Shown: piece by piece, positions 26,001 to 34,197 of the stretch
Layout of the letters: every line of letters begins with the position of its first letter
How positions within the stretch are numbered: the stretch's first letter is position 1
Assembly: GCF_000335475.2 (NCBI RefSeq)
Contig: NZ_ANAH02000013.1
Coordinates: 186,001 to 250,000, forward strand
Origin: Cystobacter fuscus DSM 2262
GTDB lineage: Bacteria > Myxococcota > Myxococcia > Myxococcales > Myxococcaceae
DNA: 64,000 nucleotides
Reading direction: 5' to 3'
Made by a program: the position numbers and the translations under genes
Notes under the pieces: generated by a model
What the model was told of the DNA's origin: nothing
Seen by the model: only the letters and a program-made list of their open reading frames with translations
Databases searched by the model: none

Positions 26001-28288
26001 CACCCGTTCGGGCCCACGAGGTCACAACCGGTGGCAAGGTAGCTCAACGCAGCCGCATGGGCCGCCGACCGGATCGCGCTCTTGCCTGCCGCCAGGTTGA
26101 GCCGCGCCAACTCGAGCGTCTCGTCTCCGTCGTCGATCAGCGCCGCCGCGAGGTTGAGGTGGTTGACGAGCTCGAACACCGCCGACGGCCGGCGTGCGCG
26201 CAGCATCCGTCCGATCCGCAGGTGCAGCGCGATGCGCTGAGCCTCTGGGGTGAGGAGATAGGCGGCCTGCTGGATGCGATCATGCAGGAACCTGTACCCG
26301 TGCTCGGAGCGAAGGATCAGCCGCTCCTTGATGGCTCCGAAGAGCCTCGCTTCGAGCTCCTCGAGGGGGCTCCGCACCAGTTCGGAGACGTCCGCGGCAT
26401 CGAAGGTGTTGCCGATGCATGCGGCGACCTCGAGTGCGTCCTGGGTGGGGGAGGGCAGCTCCCTCAGCTTCGCGACCATCAGATCGACCACGTTGTCGGT
26501 GAAGCCCTGGGCCTGGATCCGCGCGAGCTCCCAGCGCCACTCGCGCGCCGCCGCGTCGAACTGGAGGAGCTTCTCCCGGTGGAGGGTGCTGAGGAACTGG
26601 GTGAGGAAGAACGGGTTGCCTCCGGTCTTCTCGAGGAGCAGGTGAGCGAGCGGCAGCACCCGCGCCTCGTCGGTGTGCAGCGCATCCGCGAGCAGGCGCT
26701 GGGTGTGCTCGCGCCCCAGCGGCGAGAGCACGATCGAGGAGATGGGGACCACCCCCCGGCGCAGCGAGTCGAGCGCCACCATCAGCGGATGGGAGGGGGG
26801 CACCTCATTGTCGCGGTAGGCGCCAATCACGAACAGGCAGCCTGCCTCCGGGGCGGGGATGACGTACTGGAGGAGGGCGAGGGTTGCCGGATCCACCCAC
26901 TGGAGGTCATCGAGGAACAGGACGAGCGGTCGCTTGTCGGGGCTGAGCGCGCCGAAGAAGCGGGTGAAGACCTCGTGGAGCCGGTTCAGCGACTCGGCCG
27001 GGCCCAGCTCCTCCACCGGAGCCTGCTTTCCGATGATGAGTTCGAGCTGGGGGAGCATGTCGACCACGAGCTGGCCGTTCACGCCGAGCGCTCGCTGGAT
27101 GCGCTCCTTCCATGTGGTGATCTCCGCTTCCCCTTCGGCCAGGATCTGCTGGAGGCACTGCCGGAGGGCGGACACCAGGGTGGAGTAGGGACCCCCGGTG
27201 TTGAGCTGATCGAACTTGCCGGACGCGAACAAGCCGCGCTCGCGCACCAGCGGCCCGAAGACCTCTCTCACCAGCGACGACTTGCCGACGCCCGAGTACC
27301 CCGAGATGAGCGCCAGCGCGCAGCGTCCCGCTTGGACGCCCCGATCGAACGCGCCGAGGAGCGCCGACACGTCGTCCTCACGGCCGTAGAGCTTCTCGGG
27401 GATGCGAAACCCATCCAACGCATCCTCGGAGCCGAGCGGGAATGGATCGAGCGCCGCACCCGAGTCCCAGCGCGCGGCGCACTGCTCCAGATCCGCCTTC
27501 AGTCCCTCCGCGCTCTGATACCGATCCTCGGGGGCCTTCGCCATCAGCCGGGCCACGAGCCGCGAGAGGACCACCGGCACGCTCGGGTTCAACTCGCTCA
27601 CCGGCCGGGGAACCACCGCCAGATGGCAGTGGAACCACCCGAGCACGTCCTCCGCCGAGAACGGAGGCACTCCCGCCAGCATCTCGTAGAACGTGATGCC
27701 CAGCGAGTACAGGTCCGAGCGGTGATCGACCACGCGGTTCATCCGGCCTGTCTGCTCGGGCGACAGGTACGCGAAAGTCCCCTCTACCGTGCTCGCGGGG
27801 CGGAAGGACGGATGCTCGAGGGGGAGCGCCGACGCGATTCCGAAGTCCGCGATCTTCACCACGCCTGTCGCATCGTTCACGATGACGTTGGCCGGCTTGA
27901 TATCGAGGTGAACGACCTCGCGGCGGTGGACATCGGCGAGGGCGGAGGCCATCGAGATCGCGAGCCGCAGGAAGGAGCGGAGCTCGATCGGGCCGGAGAG
28001 CAGCCGATTGAGCGAGTGACCCTGGAAGTCCTCCAGGACCAGGGCCGCGGTACTCGGCAACCGCAGCAGCTCCAGGGCCTCCACGACATGAGGCGAGCCC
28101 TGACACTTTCGGATCAGCCCGAACTCGCGCTCCAGCCGCGCGATCCCTCGCGAGTCCACGTGCGCCATCTCTGGCATCTTGATGACGACCGGACGTCCGT
28201 CCGCCTGGCGCGAGGCCCGAAACAGCGTGTGCTTCGCCCCCTGGTGGAGCACCTCCAGGAGCGAGTAGTTCGGAATCGTTGGCAACAT
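23012..28288 (-). CDS. Giant Ser/Thr kinase - AAA ATPase - GAF - histidine kinase fusion
   Basis: A 1758-residue signalling protein. Residues 8-270 are a protein kinase domain: VVIK with Lys37, catalytic loop HLDIKPAN at 127-134 (Leu replaces the usual Arg, so a non-RD kinase) and DFG at 148-150. An ATPase domain follows, with Walker A GYSGVGKSS at 330-338. A long helical, TPR-like region runs to about 1290. A GAF domain (about 1310-1470), a coiled coil and a histidine kinase come last. The phospho-acceptor region is VLHHAGNILNSI, with N box LISNAASAL and G boxes DNGVGI and GFGLHG. No receiver or response regulator is adjacent. The same architecture recurs in myxobacteria and cyanobacteria. 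Confidence 0.94.
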   Translation of the reverse strand: MLPTIPNYSLLEVLHQGAKHTLFRASRQADGRPVVIKMPEMAHVDSRGIARLEREFGLIRKCQGSPHVVEALELLRLPSTAALVLEDFQGHSLNRLLSGPIELRSFLRLAISMASALADVHRREVVHLDIKPANVIVNDATGVVKIADFGIASALPLEHPSFRPASTVEGTFAYLSPEQTGRMNRVVDHRSDLYSLGITFYEMLAGVPPFSAEDVLGWFHCHLAVVPRPVSELNPSVPVVLSRLVARLMAKAPEDRYQSAEGLKADLEQCAARWDSGAALDPFPLGSEDALDGFRIPEKLYGREDDVSALLGAFDRGVQAGRCALALISGYSGVGKSSLVREVFGPLVRERGLFASGKFDQLNTGGPYSTLVSALRQCLQQILAEGEAEITTWKERIQRALGVNGQLVVDMLPQLELIIGKQAPVEELGPAESLNRLHEVFTRFFGALSPDKRPLVLFLDDLQWVDPATLALLQYVIPAPEAGCLFVIGAYRDNEVPPSHPLMVALDSLRRGVVPISSIVLSPLGREHTQRLLADALHTDEARVLPLAHLLLEKTGGNPFFLTQFLSTLHREKLLQFDAAAREWRWELARIQAQGFTDNVVDLMVAKLRELPSPTQDALEVAACIGNTFDAADVSELVRSPLEELEARLFGAIKERLILRSEHGYRFLHDRIQQAAYLLTPEAQRIALHLRIGRMLRARRPSAVFELVNHLNLAAALIDDGDETLELARLNLAAGKSAIRSAAHAAALSYLATGCDLVGPNGWESHHELTYELTFQRAQCELISGQLGAAEARITTLITRVRTRAEQADVHRLKVDLHGTRGEFPQAVEAALSCARRFGLELPPRPNPEELRATVQALWEELEQRKLESLLDLAPMTDPDQRALLALFAAVLPPAYFINPDLHDLLACQMVGASLRYGNADVSVMGYAVFGQAMGHVLKKWREAVRLGALAVDLMDRRGIIGSRAKVCLVIGGFINHRIQHLREVLPLFRESWSAARQTGELTFASYSVMNLVVFRFMMGDHLEDVSSEAETSLDFLHRTRNDAVWLAIADLHAVVECLQQRTEAPPVAPDSVTGLRAVPFIAFMFYRYRLLCALIYGDARGAVEMALKGRAFLFAYAGQVGVAEYHYHAALALARHYDAVTPAEQQDYLRQLEADHAVLQEWAETGPANFGHAYALISAELARLRGNTEEAMRRYEEAISRARQNGFTQCEALAYEVASEFYRARGVETVADTYLREARRAWLQWGAHGKVKRLDMRYPHLLRSGNTTTGTSATTDEAFNVMTVVKAQQAISKEIVLAGLLKTLMRILLESAGAERGYLLLTRDDTLFIEAGAEVDREEIKVDAEPVPLEASARLPHSIVHYVRRSLESLILEDAGTDDRFASDEYVVRAKPRSILCMPVMGQAKLVGVLYVENRLAAGVFTPSRLAVLEVLASQASISLANARLYASVQQAKEALRRSHDELEQRVEERARELRRAQAELLDTARRAGKAEIAAEVLHHAGNILNSINTSAGIVASKLRQFRVPKLAQTAALLQAHQQDLGEFLEKDTAGRGLPAYLSKLAATMQQDLEFTRGEVGAMVASVEYLNEVVRTQQAYVGISEAPEWVHLEDLLDDALRMNTPVLEPLRVRIIKEYQALPALLLQRSKVVQILTHLISNAASALSGSGQEEKWLRLKLEKSGEQLLRISVEDNGVGIAPENLEMLFRAGFTTKEEGHGFGLHGSILTAKALGGSILAKSEGRGRGAVFTLELPLVSARA

Positions 28289-28860
28289 TCGTGAACGAGA
28301 AGGCTAGGCGGCCCGCCGCCATTTCGTCACCTGAGGCAAGGTGAGGACGCTCAGCCGGAGTCAGAGGGAGCTGAGCCTCAACACCCCGCGGCCTGAGGTG
28401 GCCTTCGCGCCAGAGCCAGGCTCGCACCTGCCGCGGGCAATCCCAGGTGCTCCACAATCGCTCGCCCCCCTGCCGCGTTCTTCACGTCCGCCAAGACCTG
28501 ACGCCTGCCTCCACACCCATGGGACGCCTCGCGCTTCGTGCGAAGCCCCTCAAGAAAGGCTTTGAAGGGCTTTCATCTCGTTGGGGTTGGAGCAGAGAGG
28601 CAGAGGAAGGCCGCTGACGGGAGCCCAAGAACTGTGCGCCAGGCTGGTGCTCGCTGCGTGGAGCCCCCAGGGTGCACCCGCCTGCCCAGGCCTCCCTCCC
28701 AGGAGGGACGCCGCGGCCTGATGGCCAGGTGCTCCGCGGTGCCTTCGATGGTCCATCTGATGAAATCAGAACAACAACGTCTCTTCCATGTTGGGAGGAC
28801 GTACCTGATCTGGGGGAGGACGTGACGACGATTTCACTTCGGGTATGATCACGGCCCGCC
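28289..28860. promoter_or_regulatory. Gene-free interval; promoter of the RNA ligase pair at its right end
   Basis: I saw no gene in these 572 bp. A -10-like TATGAT lies at 28844-28849, 11 bp before the RNA ligase ATG, and no ribosome site precedes that ATG. This suggests a leaderless or very short-leader mRNA. GGGAGGACGT occurs twice just upstream (about 28794 and 28814), which could be a regulator site. Confidence 0.4.
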
Positions 28861-29847
28861 ATGCGCTTCCGTCCCTACGCCAAGATGCCCTCCGCAGGTG
28901 AAGTACGAGAGCAACCCGTGCCGGGGGGAACCTGGGTCGCACTGGAGAAGATCCATGGTGCCCAGCTCGTGCTCGCGGTGCACGGCGCGGAGGTCTCTTT
29001 CGGCAAGCGCAAGGCATGGCTCGCCGAGGAGGATCCGTTCTTCGGCTGGCAGTTGCTGCGGGTGCAGCTGAGCGCGGGCGCGCGATCCCTTGCCTCGAAG
29101 GTGTGCGAGCCGGGGGGGACGGTGTACCTCTATGGCGAACTCTTCGGGGGCCATTACCCGCACCCAGAAGTGCCGGTGGTGCCCGGGCTGTCTCCTGTTC
29201 AGACAGGCATCTGGTATGCGCCGGACCTGCGCTGGTCCCCCTTCGATATCCTCGTGGCCCGCTCGGAGGAAGACGAGGGGGTATTGCTCGCCCACTCGGA
29301 GGTGGAGGAACTCGCCCGGCACGAGGGCTGGGTGCCGCCTCCCGTGGTTCGCCGGGGGACCCGCTCGGAGATGGGTGGCGTGCCAACCCGCATGCAGACC
29401 CGCATCCCCTCCCTGCTGGGGCTTCCCGCCATCCAGGGCAACGTGGCCGAGGGCCTCGTCATCAAGAGTGATCAGCGCCTGCCGTGGGCCCAACGCACCG
29501 CCTTCAAACGGAAGATCGAGGAGTTCAACGAAGCTCGCTTCGATGAGAGCGAGGCCTGGGATCCCCAGCGGCGGCTCTCCCTGGCGGAGTTGACCCTCTG
29601 GGCCGAGCGCTTGATCAACCCGGCGCGCATCGCTAGCGCGGTGTCGAAATGGGGCTGGGGAGACAGGAACAACCTGCTCGACGAGGTGATGCTGGACGTC
29701 CGCGTGGACCTGGAGTTGGCGTTCCCCCTCGCGTATCGATCGCTCGACACCGTGCAGGAAGAGCAATTGGAGGCACGCATCCGCCAGTGTGCTCTTCCGC
29801 TTCTTCAAGAGGTACCCAGCACCAACCGACGGCAGGGGGAACGATGA
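28861..29847 (+). CDS. Rnl2-type RNA ligase
   Basis: A 328-residue nucleotidyltransferase that carries the motif series of T4 RNA ligase 2. Motif I is E29-K30-I-H-G, with Lys30 the adenylated lysine. A motif III region reads YLYGELFGG (89-97) and a IIIa-like WSPFDILV lies at 125-132. Motif IV is EGLVIKS (197-203) and motif V is FKRK (215-218). About 110 residues follow, as in the Rnl2 C-terminal domain. The expected reaction is ATP-dependent sealing of 3'-OH/5'-phosphate nicks in duplex RNA. The gene overlaps the next one by 4 bp (ATGA), so the two are translationally coupled. Confidence 0.9.
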   Translation: MRFRPYAKMPSAGEVREQPVPGGTWVALEKIHGAQLVLAVHGAEVSFGKRKAWLAEEDPFFGWQLLRVQLSAGARSLASKVCEPGGTVYLYGELFGGHYPHPEVPVVPGLSPVQTGIWYAPDLRWSPFDILVARSEEDEGVLLAHSEVEELARHEGWVPPPVVRRGTRSEMGGVPTRMQTRIPSLLGLPAIQGNVAEGLVIKSDQRLPWAQRTAFKRKIEEFNEARFDESEAWDPQRRLSLAELTLWAERLINPARIASAVSKWGWGDRNNLLDEVMLDVRVDLELAFPLAYRSLDTVQEEQLEARIRQCALPLLQEVPSTNRRQGER

Positions 29848-30377
29848 GCAATACGTTGAAGGGAGGGTACAAACGAGGGGATCACCTCTTCAATCATGGC
29901 TTGACCAAGCTGGGCTTGGATGAGCCGACGAACCTGGTGCTTCTCTCCGCCTTGCGCGAGTTTCAGCACGGCCTGCATTGCATTGAGCGCGAGGGTGGCT
30001 TCAACCTCGTCGTGAACAAGGGCAATCACGCGGCGGATGAGAACTCGCAGCTCTTCGGAGAGACGGTCCGCGATCTGCGTATTGCCTGGAGCCAACTAGA
30101 TACCCTGCTCTCGAGTTCTGGTGCCAAGACACAGCATCGCGCCCAGGTCATTCGCAGACTGGAAGAGACGCTGGAACAACTCAGACTCAACAGCTTCGAC
30201 CCCGATGCGGCCAAGCTCTTGCTGAAGGAGTCGAGCCATACGGAACGGCGAGTGCTCGACGAGAAGATCGCGCGAGTCAAAAACGAGCTGCAGGAACTCC
30301 TCGGCGCTTTCCTGGGGCAGATCCTACGGTTCATGCCGACGTCCAGCGCCGTGGGGCAGAGCAAGAACCATTATTGA
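29844..30377 (+). CDS. Unknown helical protein coupled to the RNA ligase
   Basis: A 177-residue protein whose ATG overlaps the ligase stop codon (ATGA). It looks soluble, mostly helical and heptad-rich towards the C-terminus (RLEETLEQLRLNSF, KIARVKNELQELLGAFLG). I see no signal peptide, no cysteines suggesting a metal site and no catalytic motif I recognise. Two histidines (H14, H18) and an FQHGLHC segment near 40-46 could be functional. The coupling implies work with the ligase, such as substrate recognition or regulation. Confidence 0.8.
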   Translation: MSNTLKGGYKRGDHLFNHGLTKLGLDEPTNLVLLSALREFQHGLHCIEREGGFNLVVNKGNHAADENSQLFGETVRDLRIAWSQLDTLLSSSGAKTQHRAQVIRRLEETLEQLRLNSFDPDAAKLLLKESSHTERRVLDEKIARVKNELQELLGAFLGQILRFMPTSSAVGQSKNHY

Positions 30378-30646
30378 GACGGGGAGGCAATGGCCGCGGT
30401 TGCGCGCCTGGAGCGAAGACGCCGTGGAACCTCGTGAGGCTTGCTTCCAACAACCGCAGCACCCGGTGGCTCGGTCGTCCGGTCCTGCTCCGCGCTTCCC
30501 CTGCCGGGCTGGAGCATCTCGCGGGACGCCTCGAGGGTCACGTGCGCGTCGAGCCCCACGTACACGCCACCGGTGACGAGGAGGATACACCATGCATGGT
30601 GTGAATGCACTTCCAGTGTCTCAAGCCGGGGTTAGAGTACGTGCCC

Positions 30647-31060
30647 ATGCCGTCTTTCGACTCGAACCTCTTCCCCCTCTGGCTCGTCCAGGTCCTGTGT
30701 GCGCTCTTCCTGGCCATCACCTTCCTCCAGTCCGGCCTCGACAAGGTCATCGACTGGAAGGGAAACCTGGGGTGGCTCACCGGACACTTCTCCAAGAGCC
30801 CCCTGCGTGGCGTGGTGCCGCTGATGCTGGCCACCCTCACGGTGCTGGAGCTGGCCGCCGGCGGGGTGAGCGCGGCCGGGGTCGTGTTCCTGGTGCTGTC
30901 CGGTGGCACACGGGTGGCCATGTGGGGCGCGGCCCTCTCGGGGCTCTCCTTCGTGGCCCTCTTCTTCGGCCAGCGCATGGCCAAGGACTACGCGGGCGCC
31001 GCGGGCCTGGTGCCCTACTTCCTCGTCTCCCTGGTGGGCCTGCTCACCCTGCGCGGCTGA
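30647..31060 (+). CDS. DoxX-like small membrane protein
   Basis: A 137-residue protein with four hydrophobic segments (about 9-27, 53-72, 75-97 and 113-135). It has the N-terminal motif FLAITFLQSGLDKVIDW that is typical of DoxX/SURF4-type proteins. The ATG at 30647 is chosen over 30605 because the DoxX fold begins there. Family members have been linked to redox or thiosulfate metabolism and to membrane integrity; nothing in the context narrows this down. A hairpin follows directly. Confidence 0.75.
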   Translation: MPSFDSNLFPLWLVQVLCALFLAITFLQSGLDKVIDWKGNLGWLTGHFSKSPLRGVVPLMLATLTVLELAAGGVSAAGVVFLVLSGGTRVAMWGAALSGLSFVALFFGQRMAKDYAGAAGLVPYFLVSLVGLLTLRG

Positions 31061-31066
31061 AATGAA

Positions 31067-31097
31067 GAGCCCGACTGTCATGGCGACAGTCGGGCTC
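31067..31097. terminator. Hairpin terminator after the DoxX gene
   Basis: A perfect 13-bp inverted repeat (GAGCCCGACTGTC at 31067-31079 and its complement at 31085-31097) with a 5-base loop, 7 bp after the stop. No T run follows. Confidence 0.7.
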
Positions 31098-31150
31098 CGA
31101 ATCAGGCGGACTTCAGCTCAGTCGCCGTAGACCTGGGTTTCGTAGGCTGT

Positions 31151-31764
31151 TCAGGCATGGGTATCAAGAAGCAATTGCCTCTTCGCCACGACGAGCCAGG
31201 TCACTCCGCCGAGCAGGACCTTCCCCTCCGTCCGATGGGGCTGGCATTCGCGGGCAACCTCCTCCTCCCACGCCCGTTGCGTCTCCGGTGGCAGTTGCTC
31301 CACGAGCTTCGCCACGGGGCCCCCCAGCTCGCGAATCCATCGCACGACTCCTGCCTCATCCTCGGCTTCCATCACGGGCACATGCATGGACTCGACGTGC
31401 TCCATGACGAACCCGGTGCGCGTCAACAGCGGGCGCAGGAGTTCGGGGTTGGAGAAGCGGTACGAAACTCGATGTTGGAGAGGGCCTGGGCGCGTGCCTT
31501 CTCCCGTGCGACCTCCAGCATGCCGTCGGACAGGTCCGTTCCCAGCACGAAGCCGGAGGGGCCCACCCGGTGCGCGGCGCGCAGGGAAGGCTCACCCATC
31601 CCCGAAGCCACATCGAGCACCCTCATGCCCGGCCGAATGCTGGCGAGATCGAGCATCCGCTCGCTGACGGACGCCGTGAGGCGGGACTCCATCTCGTCGT
31701 ACCGGCGGATGGTGGTGAGGCGCTCGGCCCACCAGGACTGCTGCGGTGGTCTCTGGGTGGTCAT
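31151..31764 (-). pseudogene. SAM-dependent methyltransferase broken by an internal deletion
   Basis: The start at 31764 reads a class I methyltransferase N-terminus: a YDEMESRL helix, then motif I VLDVASGMGEPSLRAA and VLGTDLS. After NIEFRT (about 31450) the frame runs into a stop. The -1/+1 frame downstream continues as a normal C-terminal part (RFSNPELLRPLLTRTGF ... LLGGVTWLVVAKR) to 31151. The central part of the usual ~270-residue protein, including motifs II and III, is missing at this point. It is therefore a frameshifted deletion and not a sequencing slip of one base. Confidence 0.8.
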
Positions 31765-31828
31765 GTCTTTTTCACCGGTCTGGGAAACGTGCAGCCGGGT
31801 CTGGTTGTTGTTGGCCAAAGAATAGGTT

Positions 31829-32299
31829 TCAAGCTTCCTCATCGGGCAAGAGCGTGCGCAGCAACTCGTCGTCGGGGCCGAGCGGGCGCCAGCCAGGCTG
31901 CGGTGGTGTGGCGAGGAGCGCATCGCTGGCCTTGTCGGCTCGGTCCCTATGGGTTTCTGGGGTGTCGGCAAACCACGAGCCGAGAGCCTTGGCCACCTTG
32001 AATCGGTTGGCGTCGTCCAGCACTGCGGGCCAACCGTCCGGGACGCTCTGGGACCACAGGCGCACGAATACATCTCGCACAAAGCGAGTGACCTGCTTGC
32101 TCCGCTCCGCCTCGGCGAGCAGCCCGCGCAGCACCTGCACTCCGGCGACGTCGTCCTCGCCAAGCTCCTTGGCCAGTGTCGCCAGCGAGGCGGTGGGGCG
32201 CGCATCAGCGAAGGCGGTGAGCGAATCGTAGCCACGCTCGCGGACCCGCTCGAACAGGCGGACCGCCCAGTTGCCCCGCCACTCTTGTCCGCCGCTCAT
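31829..32299 (-). CDS. Conserved-looking hypothetical protein
   Basis: A 156-residue soluble protein. The ATG at 32299 has a GGAGAG site; the in-frame ATG at 32311 has none. It is acidic and helical, with recognisable blocks GNWAVRLFERVRERGYDSLTAF, LGEDDVAGVQVL and a C-terminal GWRPLGPDDELLRTLLPDEE. No Nudix box, signal peptide or catalytic motif is visible. The composition suits a cytoplasmic regulatory or immunity-type protein. It is divergent from the double-CXXC gene, 73 bp apart. Confidence 0.65.
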   Translation of the reverse strand: MSGGQEWRGNWAVRLFERVRERGYDSLTAFADARPTASLATLAKELGEDDVAGVQVLRGLLAEAERSKQVTRFVRDVFVRLWSQSVPDGWPAVLDDANRFKVAKALGSWFADTPETHRDRADKASDALLATPPQPGWRPLGPDDELLRTLLPDEEA

Positions 32300-32372
32300 T
32301 GCTCTCTCCATCGCTTTGAACTGACGGGCCCCATCGTGTCATACCTCCATGGAGGCTAGGTGAGGTGACGAG

Positions 32373-33086
32373 ATGACGAAGTTCTACCGGCTCCGAGCGC
32401 CAAAACAATCAAGGTACACAGGTCACCTCAGCGCTACGCACAAGTGGGCCCTTCCCGGGCTTCGCTGCCCTGAATGTAAAGCCACCTGGGCCGGGGGCTT
32501 CACCGCGTACCCGGGCGTGGACATGTCCGCCCTTCCCGAGCGCGGCGAGTACGAGGCGCCCAGACCGGAGCCCTTCGACGAGTTCACGCGGCTACGTGAG
32601 CGGGTGCGGCCCCTCGTGCCTCCCGAGAGCCCGTTGCTCCCTGGAACGAAATTCGGCCCACTGGTGGGCACTGCCACTGGCACCTTCAGCCCGCTATTCT
32701 TCTACTACGCCGAGATGCCATTGGTGCATCCCGAGGCACTGGATCGGCTGCGGGACGCGGGAGTGCGGGGCCTACGAGGATTCCGAACGGAGTTGCGCTT
32801 CCGTCAGGGGAATCCCCCCGAGCTGCTGGAGTTGGAGATTCCCCCTCATGGCGGGCTACACCCGGACTGCACGCCGGAGCGGCCCCCCAGGTGCTCCAAG
32901 TGTGACTGGGACGATTTCGCCTTCCCGGAGGATCCCATTCTGGATGCAGCGTCGCTTCCGGCTCACACTGATGTGTTCCGGCTGAGCGACTTCGAGACCA
33001 TCTTCATCGCCACCGAGCGCTTCGTGGACACGGTCAGGCGCCTTGATTTTGAGGAGGTCGACTTCCGCGAGTTGCCCGTTCGCTGA
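32373..33086 (+). CDS. Double-CXXCG-family protein (myxobacterial paralogous family)
   Basis: A 237-residue protein with the hallmark of a family known mainly from Myxococcus-type genomes. It begins FYRLRA, has a first pair C32-P-E-C35 followed by TWAGG, and a second pair C174-S-K-C177. Here the residue after each pair is Lys or Asp where the consensus has Gly. The four cysteines could form one zinc site bringing the two ends together. A GAGGTGACGAG ribosome site precedes the ATG. The function is unknown for the whole family. Confidence 0.82.
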   Translation: MTKFYRLRAPKQSRYTGHLSATHKWALPGLRCPECKATWAGGFTAYPGVDMSALPERGEYEAPRPEPFDEFTRLRERVRPLVPPESPLLPGTKFGPLVGTATGTFSPLFFYYAEMPLVHPEALDRLRDAGVRGLRGFRTELRFRQGNPPELLELEIPPHGGLHPDCTPERPPRCSKCDWDDFAFPEDPILDAASLPAHTDVFRLSDFETIFIATERFVDTVRRLDFEEVDFRELPVR

Positions 33087-33734
33087 GGTAGACTGTTCGG
33101 GCCATGGCTCGCCGCAAACAGGCCGACGAAAGCACTGTCAGCATCCGCAACCTCATTGGTTCTGGAAAGGACTGAGGCAAGAGGAAAGGTGGCGTGCGGT
33201 GCGGGGACTGGTGGTGGAGGCGGATGCCGAGGCTCGAAGCCAGGGCTCGTCCGTGTTGGGAGCGCGAGCGTTGAGCACGCAGTACTCTCATATCCAGCCC
33301 GAGATCCTCAAGCGGAGCCCGGTGCCGTCTCCTCTCTTCGATGACTTCACCAGCTCGCGTTTGGATGGAGGTGTCCCATTCGATCAGAATGTGGATGGTG
33401 GGACCGGACAGGACGCAGGATGAAAGTTCCTGTCAACCAGGAAGCTGCCTCGGGCATTTCCAAGCCACCAAGTAGCCTGATGAGCCAGATTTCGAGGGAG
33501 ATCAACAACTTGGCACTCATCCAGCAATGAACTGTGCAATCACGCCTCTACGGCTGTCTCGACGACTGGAGTCGCATGATTGGCTCCCATGGCCTTCCAC
33601 CGCGGGTACGGATCCCGCCTCCTGAAGGAAGACGGAGCACAAACACACGTCGTTCCAATTCAACCGCGATACCACGCCATCCAAAAACTGGCGTCAGTCC
33701 CGGAGCGTAGGATGGTGGAGAAGGATAAACTCGC
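33087..33734. other. Gene-poor interval with likely mobile-element debris
   Basis: A 648-bp gap. The left half carries the remnant listed at 33172-33423 and a 23-codon frame at 33104-33175. The right half (33424-33734) has lower GC, no long frame on either strand and no clear promoter. It looks like decaying DNA between the double-CXXC and ASCH genes. Confidence 0.4.
33172..33423 (+). pseudogene. Possible C-terminal remnant of a REP-type tyrosine transposase
   Basis: The frame reads LRQEERWRAVRGLVVEADAEARSQGSSVLGARAL followed by HIQPEILKRSPVP. That arrangement recalls the C-terminal tail of transposase-like proteins common in this group (a 'GxxVLGAxAxxxQxPHxxPExxKRSPxP' pattern). No start, HUH motif or catalytic tyrosine is present, so it is at most a fragment. 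The assignment is from memory of the pattern and needs a homology search. Confidence 0.3.
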
Positions 33735-34178
33735 GTGAGACGCTATTTCTTACTCTCCATCAGACCCCAGTACTCCGAACTCATTCTCTCTGGAGAGAAG
33801 AGGTTCGAGCTTCGAAAGCGGAGGATGGGGACCAATCCGGGAGATGTCGTGGTGATCTACACGTCATCGCCCACCCAGGCTCTCACGGGCGCGTTCCTCG
33901 TCCAGGAGGAATTCGAGATGCCGGTGGCTACGCTCTGGAAGCAGCATCGGTCCGTCCTCGGCATCCAGGAAGAGGACTACACCGAGTATTTCCGCAACAC
34001 GGACCGTGCGGTGGCGATCGCCATCGGACGAACGGTGACGCTTCCGCCCATTTCCCTCGACGAGCTGCGGCGGGTCCGGCCTGGATTCACGCCGCCACAG
34101 AGCTACATGTACTGCCCGGAGCCGTTCACTGCGCTCGTTCCCAACGGGACCCTGCGAAAACTCCTCCGCGCGGCCTGA
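33735..34178 (+). CDS. ASCH-domain protein
   Basis: A 147-residue protein starting at GTG 33735. The N-terminus YFLLSIRPQYSELILSGEKRFELRKRR is the ASCH (PUA-like, RNA-binding) signature, with the conserved Gly-Glu-Lys and Glu/Arg of the ligand pocket. The following VVIYTSSPTQALTGAF strand fits the same beta barrel. ASCH proteins bind RNA or modified nucleosides, and some hydrolyse N4-acetylcytidine. It ends 19 bp from the convergent mfd gene. Confidence 0.85.
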   Translation: MRRYFLLSIRPQYSELILSGEKRFELRKRRMGTNPGDVVVIYTSSPTQALTGAFLVQEEFEMPVATLWKQHRSVLGIQEEDYTEYFRNTDRAVAIAIGRTVTLPPISLDELRRVRPGFTPPQSYMYCPEPFTALVPNGTLRKLLRAA

Positions 34179-34197
34179 CAGTTCCTCGTGCATGGCC

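Noticed and set aside
25697..28294. 865-codon plus-strand frame opposite the kinase fusion
   Set aside because: It is a shadow of the fusion gene, which has complete kinase, ATPase and histidine kinase motifs on the other strand.
30378..30646. Short minus-strand frame with a YVGLDAH segment, recalling IS110-type transposase N-termini
   Set aside because: Only about 80 codons, lacking the further acidic motifs and any inverted repeats; chance similarity is more likely.
31829..32299. Nudix hydrolase for the 156-residue hypothetical protein
   Set aside because: I considered this label, but no GX5EX7REUXEEXGU box is present in the sequence.
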